DNA from: Rhodococcus qingshengii JCM 15477
GTDB taxonomy: Bacteria; Actinomycetota; Actinomycetes; Mycobacteriales; Mycobacteriaceae
Length of the DNA: 64,000 nt
NCBI RefSeq assembly: GCF_023221595.1
Contig: NZ_CP096563.1
Span: 3,268,501 to 3,332,500 of the forward strand
Reading direction: 5' to 3'
Shown piece after piece: positions 28,455 through 36,207 of the stretch (position 1 is its first letter; the number at the start of each line of letters is the position of its first letter). The position numbers and the translations under genes were made by a program. The notes beneath the pieces are model-generated. The model was not told the origin of the DNA, made no database searches, and saw nothing but the letters and a program-made list of their open reading frames with translations.

Positions 28455-28857
28455 TCGATCCCAGCCTGTTCAGGACGGCTCTCACCGTCGGCAGGCTGCG
28501 GCCGTCGCCCTCGCGAACTCCGTCACCGGGACCGGGCTGTGACCAATCAGCCTCGGTGGACAGAACTGCGTCGCGGACCACACCGGCGATGCTTCGCTCG
28601 TCGGTCAGATCGATGTCGGTCACCGATCGCTCCGCGGTGGCGACAACGTCTGCAGGGGTCGGCACACTGTGCTCGCAGTATTCGCCGTATACCTCGACGA
28701 ACAGCATGCTCTTTCGTACGCGGAACGCGAAAGTTCGACCGTCGGACCTGCCGAAACCGTGTGCGTGAGCGCCGACGGTGAGGTCCTCGATCTCGAAGCC
28801 CGGCCGCGCCGGTTCGGGCGACTGCGCGCCGGAATCGGTGGGTTCTGTGGGAATCAC
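28435..28857 (-). CDS. Conserved hypothetical protein (Rv2137c-like position)
   Basis: A 140-residue soluble protein that I do not recognise by domain. It has a core IEDLTVGAHAHGFGRSDGRT, then FRVRKSMLFVEVYGEYCEHS, and no signal peptide or membrane helix. The GTG start at 28857 has GAGGAG seven bases upstream. It lies divergent from lppL and tail to tail with hmuV, overlapping it by 20 bases. In M. tuberculosis a 137-residue unknown (Rv2137c) lies beside lppL in the same orientation, so orthology is likely but from memory. Confidence 0.65.
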   Translation of the reverse strand: MIPTEPTDSGAQSPEPARPGFEIEDLTVGAHAHGFGRSDGRTFAFRVRKSMLFVEVYGEYCEHSVPTPADVVATAERSVTDIDLTDERSIAGVVRDAVLSTEADWSQPGPGDGVREGDGRSLPTVRAVLNRLGSIIDSVR

Positions 28858-29040
28858 AATGATCTCCTCGGTGATTGCAGCGTCAACCGCAATCGCTGTT
28901 CGTACGGTATCGCGTCAGGGGTGTGAGCGGAATGGTCGGTAGTTCCTCGACGCGATGAACGGCGCCCGACTGCGATCAGGGATGATCGATGACAGTCGCA
29001 CTGCGTGAAGAACAGATGACAAGAAAAAGAGGAACTACAC

Positions 29041-30066
29041 ATGGCTCGCCTAGGGATCCGCACCACTGCAGCAGCAATGGGGGCGGCGGTTCTGCTGGTC
29101 ACAGGATGTTCTTCCGGAGATGGCGGAGACGACCTCATCACGATCGATCCCGCAACGGCAGCGGTCTCACCGGCCACCACCAGTACCCCGGACGGCGTGG
29201 TTCACCCGTATTCAGGTCTGATCGATTCCATCACATTCGACCCGATCACGCGCAGCGCTGTAGTGGTTGCCAACGACCCCCGTTCGGTGCTGGTCGTTCC
29301 TTCGGACGGTTTGGCCGGCGCCGACCCCGCCTCTGCAGGTCGTCCAACAGCCCTGGATTCCGACGTACGCGACGTTTCGATCGGCTCTGACGGTAGCGCT
29401 CTTCTGTCGATGGATCGCCAGGTCGTGAAGCTGAATCTGACTTCGGGCGAACAGACGTCCATCCCGGTAGACGGGCAGGCGAATTCAGCGGTCGAACTCA
29501 ACGACGGCCGCATCGCGATCGGCACGGACAATGGTTCAGTTCACATCGTCGACCCGAAGACCGATCAGTCACAGACGGTTTCGGGATTCGCATCCGTCGA
29601 CGAACTCGCGGTCACCGGCGACAACCTGAGCGCCCTCGATCACCGTCAGACCTCGCTGACGGCGATCAACCTCGAAGACGGCAAACTCGGCGTCGCTCTC
29701 CGCGCCGGTGAGGGCGCAACTCATCTGGCCACCGATCGCTTCGGACGCATTCTGGTCACCGACACCACCGGCAACGAACTGCTCGTCTTCACTGCCGATC
29801 CGCTCCTGATGCACCAGCGCTACCCCGTCGGCGAGTCGCCGTACGCCGTTGCCTACGACGAGGCCGCGGATCGGGTGTGGGTCACGCTGACCGCGACCAA
29901 CGAAGTGGTCGGCTTCGATCTGTCGTCCGGCATCCCCGTGGAGACCGGACGGTTCAAGACGGTGCGACAGCCGAATTCGTTGGCCGTAGACTCTTCCAAC
30001 GGCAATCTGATCGTCGGATCGGCAACCGGTGACGGGCTGCAGGTCATCCCGTCACGGGAGAACTGA
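29041..30066 (+). CDS. lppL: LppL-like lipoprotein, beta-propeller-like
   Basis: A cell-envelope lipoprotein of 341 residues. The signal peptide ends with lipobox LVTGC (Cys23). The rest carries repeated short strands with spaced Asp/Gly/Ser, such as LAGADPASAGRPTALDSDVR, ATDRFGRILVTDTTGNELLV and PYAVAYDEAADRVWVTLT, which look like YVTN/NHL-type propeller blades. AGAGGAA precedes the ATG. It forms a run with DUF5703 (TGATG overlap) and pyrD, the order known as lppL-pyrD in mycobacteria. A functional role in pyrimidine synthesis is not implied. The function is unknown. Confidence 0.75.
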   Translation: MARLGIRTTAAAMGAAVLLVTGCSSGDGGDDLITIDPATAAVSPATTSTPDGVVHPYSGLIDSITFDPITRSAVVVANDPRSVLVVPSDGLAGADPASAGRPTALDSDVRDVSIGSDGSALLSMDRQVVKLNLTSGEQTSIPVDGQANSAVELNDGRIAIGTDNGSVHIVDPKTDQSQTVSGFASVDELAVTGDNLSALDHRQTSLTAINLEDGKLGVALRAGEGATHLATDRFGRILVTDTTGNELLVFTADPLLMHQRYPVGESPYAVAYDEAADRVWVTLTATNEVVGFDLSSGIPVETGRFKTVRQPNSLAVDSSNGNLIVGSATGDGLQVIPSREN

Positions 30067-30314
30067 TGGAAAAGCGTACGCGCGGGATCCCCGCGCAGTG
30101 GGAGACGTCGGACGACAAGTTCGACTATGTGCCCCTTCGACTACCGCCGAACGTTTCGCGGGTCACGGCGTCGATGCGTCTGGCGATCTCCGCCGAGTTC
30201 GGCGGATGGGAACTCTCCCGAGTCCGTCTCTACCCCGACGGCAGTCGTCGCGTGCTCCTCAAGCGAAAGAAGACGCCGCTGCACGTGACCGATCCGGACG
30301 GCATTCAGCACTGA
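30066..30314 (+). CDS. DUF5703 family small protein
   Basis: An 82-residue cytosolic protein of a short actinobacterial family of unknown function. The conserved stretch is EKRTRGIPAQWETSDDKFDY, followed by PLRLPPNVSRVTASMRLAI and GWELSRVRLYPDGSRRVLLK, giving a compact alpha/beta shape. The ATG overlaps the last base of the lppL stop (TGATG), so it is translationally coupled. It is 75 bases before pyrD on the same strand. Confidence 0.7.
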   Translation: MEKRTRGIPAQWETSDDKFDYVPLRLPPNVSRVTASMRLAISAEFGGWELSRVRLYPDGSRRVLLKRKKTPLHVTDPDGIQH

Positions 30315-30389
30315 TCGTCCAACAGACGACCAGGGCCCGCCGCTGTCGAAACCGCTGACAAAATCACACCATCGAAGAGCTGGAGAATC

Positions 30390-31460
30390 GTGTACCAACT
30401 GCTGCTGAGCCTGATGTTCCGGGTCCCACCGGAACGCATCCACCACATTGCCTTCACCGCGATGAAACTGGTGACACGGTTCGCTCCCCTTCGCTGGCTG
30501 GTCGCAAAAGTCCTTGTCGTCGACGACCCGGTTCTGCGGAGTCAGGCATTCGGTCTGACGTTCCCGGCACCTCTCGGCCTCGCCGCAGGATTCGACAAGG
30601 ACGCCACCGGCGTCGACGCCTGGGGCCCGTTGGGATTCGGTTTCGCCGAGGTCGGAACAGTGACGGCCCAGGCTCAGCCCGGTAACCCCGCGCCGCGTCT
30701 CTTCCGTCTTCCGGCCGACCGCGCTTTGATCAACCGGATGGGCTTCAACAACCACGGCGCTGGTCACGCGGCGAATTTCCTGCGACAGCGCCGCGTCACG
30801 GTCCCGATCGGTGCCAACATCGGCAAGACCAAGATCGTCGAAGCCGCCGACGCCGCGGCCGACTACACCGCCAGCGCGCAGCTTCTGGGTCCGCTGGCCG
30901 ACTTCATGGTCGTGAATGTCAGCTCGCCGAACACGCCCGGACTCCGTGATCTGCAGGCCGTCGAATCACTGCGCCCGATCCTGCAGGCCGTGCTCGACAC
31001 CGTCAGCGTGCCGGTACTGGTGAAGATCGCGCCCGACCTCTCGGACGAGGACGTCGACGCGGTCGCCGATCTGGCAATCGAACTCGGGCTTGCCGGAATC
31101 GTCGCGACCAACACCACGATCCGTCGCGACGGTTTGAAGACCCCGGACGCCGAGGTAGCTGCACTCGGCGCAGGCGGGCTGTCCGGTGCACCGGTCGCCG
31201 AGCGCTCACTCGAAGTACTTCGGCGCCTGTACGTCCGAGTGGGCGACAAGATGACCATCATCTCGGTCGGCGGTATCGAGACGGCCGATCAGGCGTGGGA
31301 ACGGATCCTCGCCGGCGCGACACTGGTGCAGGGATACACCGGCTTCATCTACGGCGGACCGTTCTGGGCTCGCAGCATCCACAAGGGCATAGCCAAGCGG
31401 GTCCGCGCAGCCGGCTTCTCGTCAATTGCCCAGGCTGTGGGAGCTGAGAACCCTCGCTAG
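30390..31460 (+). CDS. pyrD: Dihydroorotate dehydrogenase (quinone, class 2)
   Basis: Oxidises dihydroorotate to orotate in pyrimidine synthesis, using membrane quinone. It has 356 residues with an N-terminal amphipathic membrane-associating segment ([20 protein letters not shown]) as in class 2. FMN-site motifs are [45 protein letters not shown] with the catalytic serine region, and [13 protein letters not shown]. The start is GTG at 30390 with GGAG upstream. A palindromic repeat begins four bases after the stop and may end transcription. Confidence 0.97.
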   Translation: MYQLLLSLMFRVPPERIHHIAFTAMKLVTRFAPLRWLVAKVLVVDDPVLRSQAFGLTFPAPLGLAAGFDKDATGVDAWGPLGFGFAEVGTVTAQAQPGNPAPRLFRLPADRALINRMGFNNHGAGHAANFLRQRRVTVPIGANIGKTKIVEAADAAADYTASAQLLGPLADFMVVNVSSPNTPGLRDLQAVESLRPILQAVLDTVSVPVLVKIAPDLSDEDVDAVADLAIELGLAGIVATNTTIRRDGLKTPDAEVAALGAGGLSGAPVAERSLEVLRRLYVRVGDKMTIISVGGIETADQAWERILAGATLVQGYTGFIYGGPFWARSIHKGIAKRVRAAGFSSIAQAVGAENPR

Positions 31461-31464
31461 AGAG

Positions 31465-31512
31465 TGCTGTGCGCCTTTATTAACCGCCCGCGGTTAATAA
31501 AGGCGCACAGCA
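31465..31512. repeat. Palindromic repeat, copy 2 (23-bp arms), between pyrD and the PEBP gene
   Basis: Perfect 23-base arms (31465-31487 and 31490-31512) around CC. The core arm GCTGTGCGCCTTTATTAACC is identical to copies 1 and 3. The six bases between core arms are GCCCGC, the reverse complement of copy 1's GCGGGC, so this copy is copy 1 read from the other strand. It separates the convergent pyrD and PEBP genes. Confidence 0.95.
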
Positions 31513-31518
31513 AAGTGA

Positions 31519-32055
31519 CTATTCGACCTCGAACGTCCCGGTCAGGGTTGCACGCGCAATCGCGTGATGGAACACGTTGAAACCGAGGAACGCCGGCGAC
31601 GAGTCAGGGGTGACTCCGTCGAGCGTCTCCACGTCGAGGGCATGCACCGCCACGATGTAGCGATGCGGACCGTGCCCGGGAGGCGGGCCTGCACCGATGA
31701 AACCGAACCCGCCACCGTCGTGGCGGAGGGTGACGGTTCCGGCGGGCAGGACATCGCTGTCCGCCGCGCCGGCACCGGCGGGGAGCTCGGTGACGGAAGC
31801 GGGGATGTTCGCCACGGCCCAGTGCCAGAACCCCGACGCAGTCGGTGCGTCCGGATCGAACACCGTCACGACGAAGCTCTTCGTCTCGGCCGGAAAGCCG
31901 GACCACGAGAGCTGCGGTGAGATGTCTTCGCCACCGGGGACACCGAAGGCTCCACTGGCCTGAGCAAGCTTCAGCGGCTGGCCCGCAGTGATGTCGTCAC
32001 TGGTCAGCTCGAAACTCGGCAACTTCGGCAATGGTTCGTACGGATCGTGCGCCAT
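31519..32055 (-). CDS. YbhB/YbcL (PEBP/Raf kinase inhibitor-like) protein
   Basis: A phosphatidylethanolamine-binding-protein fold of 178 residues. The ligand-pocket signatures are [39 protein letters not shown] (the DPDxP-x-x-F-x-H-W motif), and [16 protein letters not shown]. The start is ATG at 32053-32055. The M. tuberculosis neighbour of pyrD in the same orientation (Rv2140c) is this family. The bacterial function is not settled; small-molecule or lipid binding is likely. Confidence 0.88.
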   Translation of the reverse strand: MAHDPYEPLPKLPSFELTSDDITAGQPLKLAQASGAFGVPGGEDISPQLSWSGFPAETKSFVVTVFDPDAPTASGFWHWAVANIPASVTELPAGAGAADSDVLPAGTVTLRHDGGGFGFIGAGPPPGHGPHRYIVAVHALDVETLDGVTPDSSPAFLGFNVFHHAIARATLTGTFEVE

Positions 32056-32120
32056 GCGAATCCTTTCTGTGACAAGAGAGCTCGATGTGCGTCGAGCTCA
32101 CGGATCTATCTACGTGCTCG

Positions 32121-33473
32121 TCAGGAATTGAGCAGGAAATGTTCCAGAACACGTGTCCCGAACAGTAGTGCGTCCACCGGAACTCGCTCGTCGACGCCGT
32201 GGAACAGCGCGCTGAAATCCAGCTCGGGCGGCAACTGCAACGGCGCGAAGCCGAAGCAGCGAATGCCCAGTTTCGCGAATGCCTTCGCGTCGGTTCCGCC
32301 GGAGAGCATGTACGGAACTGTGCGAGCCTCCGGATCGTGGGCGAGGATCGCCTCGTTCATGGCGTCTACGAGGTGGCCGTCGAACGTTGTTTCGTACGAA
32401 TCCAGCTTGGTGATCCACTCGCGGGTCACGTCGGGACCGATCAGTTGGTCCACCGTTCGCTCGAATTCGGCCTGACGTCCCGGCAGCACGCGGCAGTCGA
32501 AGACCGCCTCGGCAGTCTGCGGAATGACGTTCGCCTTGTATCCGGCCTTGAGCATCGTCGGGTTCGCCGTGTCACGGAACGTCGCCCCGATGATGTTGGC
32601 GATCGTCCCCAACTTCGCGAGAGTCCCGTCGATGTCGGGTGATCCCGGATCGAAGTCCAATCCGGTCTCCTCGCCGACGGCGGTCAGGAACTCCGCGACC
32701 GAATCCGAGATCACGATCGGGAACTGGTGGGCAGCAAGCCTCGAGACCGCGCCGGCGAGTGTCGCGACCGCGTTGTCGTCGTGGAGGAAGGAGCCGTGTC
32801 CGGCGCGTCCCTTGGCCGTCAGACGCATCCAACCGAGGCCCTTTTCCGCAGTCTCCACGAGGTAGAGCCGGCGGTCGGTTCCGTCAGGCCGCGGAACCGT
32901 CAGCGAGAAACCGCCGACCTCACCCACGGCCTCGGTCACTCCCTCGAACAGATCCGGGCGGTGCTCGACCAGCCACTGGCATCCGTACTTACCGCCCGCT
33001 TCCTCGTCCGCCACGAAAGCGAACACCAGATCACGCGGCGGTACGACGCCTTCCGCCTTGAACTGTCTGGCGAGGGCCAGGATCATCCCGACCATGTCCT
33101 TCATGTCCACGGCGCCGCGCCCCCAGACGTAACCGTCCTGGACGGTGCCGGCAAAGGGATGGACGCTCCAGTCGGCGGGCTCGGCCGGAACTACGTCGAG
33201 ATGACCGTGAAGCATCAACGCACCACGACCCGACTCGGCTCCCTTCAAACGAGCAAAGACATTCCCACGGCCGGGTGCTCCGGACTCGACGTATTCCGTC
33301 TCGTAACCGACTTCTTGAAGCTGCGCGGCAACCCACTCCGCGCACGCACGCTCGCCTTTGGTGGTTTCGAGTTCTCCCGTGTTCGAGGTGTCGAAGCGGA
33401 TGAGGGAACTGACCAGTTCGACTACTTCTGCTTCGGCTCTACTCGGATTCGAATTATTCGGGGTTGTGGTCAT
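32121..33473 (-). CDS. M20-family metallopeptidase (dipeptidase/deacylase)
   Basis: A cytosolic zinc amidohydrolase of 450 residues. Metal-site motifs are LHGHLDVVPA (the HxD), WGRGAVDMKDMVG (bridging Asp), and FAFVADEEAGGKYGCQWL (catalytic Glu-Glu), with the dimerisation lid in the middle and MLSGGTDAKAF near the end supplying the last histidine-side region. The exact substrate (peptide, N-acyl amino acid) is unclear. The start is ATG at 33471-33473. Between it and the first tRNA-Leu lie 118 bases. Confidence 0.9.
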   Translation of the reverse strand: MTTTPNNSNPSRAEAEVVELVSSLIRFDTSNTGELETTKGERACAEWVAAQLQEVGYETEYVESGAPGRGNVFARLKGAESGRGALMLHGHLDVVPAEPADWSVHPFAGTVQDGYVWGRGAVDMKDMVGMILALARQFKAEGVVPPRDLVFAFVADEEAGGKYGCQWLVEHRPDLFEGVTEAVGEVGGFSLTVPRPDGTDRRLYLVETAEKGLGWMRLTAKGRAGHGSFLHDDNAVATLAGAVSRLAAHQFPIVISDSVAEFLTAVGEETGLDFDPGSPDIDGTLAKLGTIANIIGATFRDTANPTMLKAGYKANVIPQTAEAVFDCRVLPGRQAEFERTVDQLIGPDVTREWITKLDSYETTFDGHLVDAMNEAILAHDPEARTVPYMLSGGTDAKAFAKLGIRCFGFAPLQLPPELDFSALFHGVDERVPVDALLFGTRVLEHFLLNS

Positions 33474-33552
33474 TCCACTTTCCTACCATCGAATCAAACG
33501 ACGCGGGCGACCGGAATGCCCCGCAACCTGGCGATTTGGGGCAGCTCACCTA

Positions 33553-33680
33553 ATCGGATACTCTTTCCCAGCACCGAGAAATCGGGGCCGAGTCCGAGTG
33601 GCGGAATGGCAGACGCGCTAGCTTGAGGTGCTAGTGTCCTATTAACGGACGTGGGGGTTCAAGTCCCCCCTCGGACACTC
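33553..33680 (+). repeat. Direct repeat, left copy (tRNA-Leu unit)
   Basis: These 128 bases, covering a 39-base leader and the whole tRNA-Leu gene plus three bases, are identical to 33801-33928. The period is 248 bases. Weaker similarity (GCGATTTGGG) extends further upstream in both copies. Confidence 0.93.
33592..33677 (+). tRNA. tRNA-Leu(GAG), copy 1
   Basis: An 86-base class II tRNA. The acceptor GTCCGAG pairs with CTCGGAC, discriminator A at 33677. The anticodon arm CTAGC-TTGAGGT-GCTAG gives anticodon GAG (reads CUC). A long variable arm (TCCTATTAACGGA) is followed by the T arm GGGGG-TTCAAGT-CCCCC. CCA is not encoded. It is followed by a strong terminator. Confidence 0.97.
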
Positions 33681-33684
33681 GAAT

Positions 33685-33730
33685 ACAGCAAAAAGACCCC
33701 AGCCTGATCAGGCTGGGGTCTTTTTGCTGT
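33685..33730 (+). terminator. Intrinsic terminator after tRNA-Leu copy 1
   Basis: A 46-base perfect palindrome whose stem includes GACCCCAGCCTGA and its complement, with A-run and T-run flanks (TCTTTTT). Its outermost six bases on the right, TGCTGT (33725-33730), are also the first six bases of palindromic repeat copy 3, so the two hairpins exclude each other. Confidence 0.92.
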
Positions 33731-33772
33731 GCGCCTTTATTAACCCCCGGCGGTTAATAAAGGCGCACAGCA
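33725..33772. repeat. Palindromic repeat, copy 3 (21-bp arms), between the tRNA-Leu genes
   Basis: Perfect 21-base arms (33725-33745 and 33752-33772) with the same core GCTGTGCGCCTTTATTAACC. The central six bases are CCCGGC, different from the other copies. It sits inside the tRNA duplication, directly on the end of the terminator of copy 1. Confidence 0.95.
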
Positions 33773-33800
33773 GTGGGGCGATTTGGGACCTGGGGATGGC

Positions 33801-33928
33801 ATCGGATACTCTTTCCCAGCACCGAGAAATCGGGGCCGAGTCCGAGTGGCGGAATGGCAGACGCGCTAGCTTGAGGTGCTAGTGTCCTATTAACGGACGT
33901 GGGGGTTCAAGTCCCCCCTCGGACACTC
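33801..33928 (+). repeat. Direct repeat, right copy (tRNA-Leu unit)
   Basis: Identical over 128 bases to 33553-33680. The unit carries its own upstream ATCGGATACTCTTTCCCAGC, which may hold the promoter since it is as conserved as the tRNA itself. Confidence 0.93.
33840..33925 (+). tRNA. tRNA-Leu(GAG), copy 2
   Basis: Sequence identical to copy 1 (86 bases, anticodon GAG, no CCA). It is followed by a different terminator at 33946-33978. The open frame of the downstream SDR gene runs through it, but that is coincidental. Confidence 0.97.
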
Positions 33929-33945
33929 TGTGTTGAGACAGACAG

Positions 33946-33978
33946 GAAAAGCTCCGGTTCATCGAACCGGAGCTTTTC
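33946..33978 (+). terminator. Intrinsic terminator after tRNA-Leu copy 2
   Basis: Perfect 15-base arms, GAAAAGCTCCGGTTC and its complement, around ATC; the right arm ends in CTTTTC. It differs from the terminator of copy 1, so the duplicated unit did not include the 3' end. Confidence 0.9.
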
Positions 33979-34033
33979 TCGTAATTGGCGAAGTTCCCGC
34001 ACCAGGGAACAGTCCGCGCGAGCGGCGATCGAG

Positions 34034-35575
34034 ATGGAACAGAAGTTCGAAGTGGATACAGACACCAAGAAGTCGGATGCACTGCAGGCAGATTCGCTGG
34101 AAACAGCCGATTCAGAATCTGCTCGAGCCGAACTCACCGGACTCGACCCCGCAGAACTCGAAATCTGCCTGAAGGTCCTTTCCGAAGCCGCCGAACTCGA
34201 CGACGAGCATCCCGATTCGATCACCATGCAGCGCGCTGTCGGCCATCTGTTCAAGCGACTCAAGAAGAAGCGTCGCCTCGCCTCGCGCGCAGCCGTCAAC
34301 GAAGCCGACCGCCAAGTGGTCGCTGCGACTGCCACCGGTTCACCCGATCGCATCGACGACGAGACCGCAGGCATTCCGATCAAGTCGAACACCGCCGGCG
34401 CCTCCGCCGGCACGCTCATCAAGGCGCGGCCATGCTACATCTGCAAGCAGCGCTACACCGCAGTCGACGCCTTCTACCACCAACTGTGCCCCGATTGCGC
34501 TGCCACCAGCCGCAGCAAACGTGATGCCAGCACTGATCTCACCGGCCGACGCGCACTTCTGACCGGCGGCCGCGCGAAGATCGGCATGTACATCGCGTTG
34601 CGCCTGCTGCGTGACGGCGCACATCTGACCATCACGACACGATTCCCCAACGACGCGATCCGCCGATTCAAAGCGATGGAAGACAGCAACGACTGGATTC
34701 ACCGTCTGCGCATCGTCGGCATCGACCTCCGCGACCCCGCCCAGGTTGTTGCACTCGCGGATTCCGTTGCCGCACAGGGTCCACTCGACATCCTCATCAA
34801 CAACGCCGCACAAACTGTTCGACGCTCCCCCGGTGCCTACGGCGCTCTGGTCGACGCCGAGTCCGGTGCGCTTCCCGCCGGTGAACTGCCTGATGTCCTG
34901 ACTTTCGGCAAGACGAGCGACGCCCACCCCGCGGCTCTGGCCGGATCGCTGTCGGACGTCGCAAGCATCACCTCCGGAAATCTGTCCGCCGACGCGGTCA
35001 GTTCACTCGCCCTCGTCGCCAAGTCGGCGTCACCCGATCGCATCGAGCAGGGCATCGCCATCGACGCGGGCGGGCTGCTGCCCGACCTCGCGCACACCAA
35101 CAGCTGGGTTCAGACCGTCGAAGAGGTCGATCCAATCGAGCTTCTCGAAGTCCAGCTCTGCAACTCGGTCGCGCCCTTCATTCTCGTTTCGCGCTTGCGC
35201 CCGTCGATGGCCGCGGCCGCTGCACGACGCAAGTACGTCGTGAACGTTTCCGCCATGGAAGGCCAGTTCAGCCGCGCGTACAAGGGCCCTGGCCACCCGC
35301 ACACCAACATGGCCAAGGCAGCACTGAACATGCTGACCCGCACCAGCTCCAAGGAAATGCTCGACGACGGCATCCTCATGACCGCCGTCGACACCGGCTG
35401 GATCACCGACGAACGCCCACACTTCACCAAGATGCGGTTGGCCGACGAAGGTTTTCACGCACCACTCGACCTCGTCGACGGTGCCGCCCGCGTCTACGAC
35501 CCCATCGTTCAGGGTGAACTGGGCGTCGACCTGCACGGCTGCTTCCTCAAGGATTACAAACCTTCGCCGTGGTGA
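34034..35575 (+). CDS. Zinc-ribbon SDR-fold protein with non-canonical active site
   Basis: A 513-residue protein in three parts. Residues 1-130 are acidic and helical with a basic patch (KRLKKKRRLASR). A zinc ribbon follows: Cys134, Cys137 (CYIC), Cys152, Cys155 (CPDC). From ~170 comes a Rossmann SDR domain: nucleotide loop TGGRAKIGMYIA (177-188) and NNAAQ (256-260). The usual YxxxK is TNMAK (Thr424, Lys428), so the catalytic Tyr is Thr. The start ATG at 34034 is chosen because the upstream frame runs through a tRNA. It is not recognised as a named enzyme; it may be a nucleotide-binding or regulatory protein rather than a dehydrogenase. Confidence 0.75.
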   Translation: MEQKFEVDTDTKKSDALQADSLETADSESARAELTGLDPAELEICLKVLSEAAELDDEHPDSITMQRAVGHLFKRLKKKRRLASRAAVNEADRQVVAATATGSPDRIDDETAGIPIKSNTAGASAGTLIKARPCYICKQRYTAVDAFYHQLCPDCAATSRSKRDASTDLTGRRALLTGGRAKIGMYIALRLLRDGAHLTITTRFPNDAIRRFKAMEDSNDWIHRLRIVGIDLRDPAQVVALADSVAAQGPLDILINNAAQTVRRSPGAYGALVDAESGALPAGELPDVLTFGKTSDAHPAALAGSLSDVASITSGNLSADAVSSLALVAKSASPDRIEQGIAIDAGGLLPDLAHTNSWVQTVEEVDPIELLEVQLCNSVAPFILVSRLRPSMAAAAARRKYVVNVSAMEGQFSRAYKGPGHPHTNMAKAALNMLTRTSSKEMLDDGILMTAVDTGWITDERPHFTKMRLADEGFHAPLDLVDGAARVYDPIVQGELGVDLHGCFLKDYKPSPW

Positions 35576-35731
35576 TCGGCAGCACGCCGCATTCGTGATG
35601 GGCGGCACCTAGGCGCCCCGATGTGGCGATCTCGTCACCCCCAGACCCCCGTGTCGAGTAGCTCATTTCAGGTAGAGCACAGCATTGCAGGCGATAATGG
35701 AGCTGACACTGCTCACCGACTCGGAGGAACC

Positions 35732-36163
35732 ATGACGATCGCCGTCGTACACAAGGACAGCCCGGAAGGCCGTGCCGCAATCGTGGCCGCTGCACGGGAA
35801 TCCGTGGGTCGAAGCGAGGAACTGCTGGTTCTGCACGTCCTGGACGACGTCAACATCGGAGGCACGGTCAACCTCGGAGACACCGAGGACGATCGGGCCG
35901 CTCTTCGCGGCGAGATCCAGTCAGCGCTCGACGCCGGTGGATTCTCGGAGACGAAGTGGGATCTGCGCACCACCGAGCACGACGGCGATCCGGTGACCGC
36001 GCTCGTCAACCTGGTCCACGACGCGGGTGTCGATCTCCTGATCGTCGGAACACGCCGGATGTCCCCCATCGGCAAGTTCCTCCTCGAACGCCCGCTGCAG
36101 CGTCTCCTGCTCGAAGTGGAGGCTCCGATCCTCGTCGTCAAGGAGCCCTTCCCCGCCGAGTGA
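35732..36163 (+). CDS. Universal stress protein, single UspA domain
   Basis: A 143-residue UspA-fold protein. It begins TIAVVHKDSPEGRAAIVAAA and ends with the ATP-binding-type loop LIVGTRRMSPIGKFLLE followed by LLLEVEAPILVVK; the usual G-2x-G-9x-G(S/T) motif is only partly preserved (GTRRMSPIGK), so ATP binding is uncertain. GGAGG lies five bases before the ATG at 35732. It stands alone, 156 bases after the SDR gene, and the gap shows no clear feature. Confidence 0.85.
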   Translation: MTIAVVHKDSPEGRAAIVAAARESVGRSEELLVLHVLDDVNIGGTVNLGDTEDDRAALRGEIQSALDAGGFSETKWDLRTTEHDGDPVTALVNLVHDAGVDLLIVGTRRMSPIGKFLLERPLQRLLLEVEAPILVVKEPFPAE

Positions 36164-36207
36164 CCTCGGTCACATCACTTTCGGGTGCTCGTTTGTAGGC
36201 TGGCTCC

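Noticed and set aside
33553..33928. tRNA-Leu as an integrated-element attachment site
   Set aside because: No integrase, phage or plasmid gene lies on either side, and both copies are complete tandem units rather than a full tRNA and a short 3' fragment.
33899..34033. Upstream extension of the SDR gene from a GTG at 33899
   Set aside because: The extension reads through the 3' end of tRNA-Leu copy 2 and its terminator, and the residues are unlike the family.
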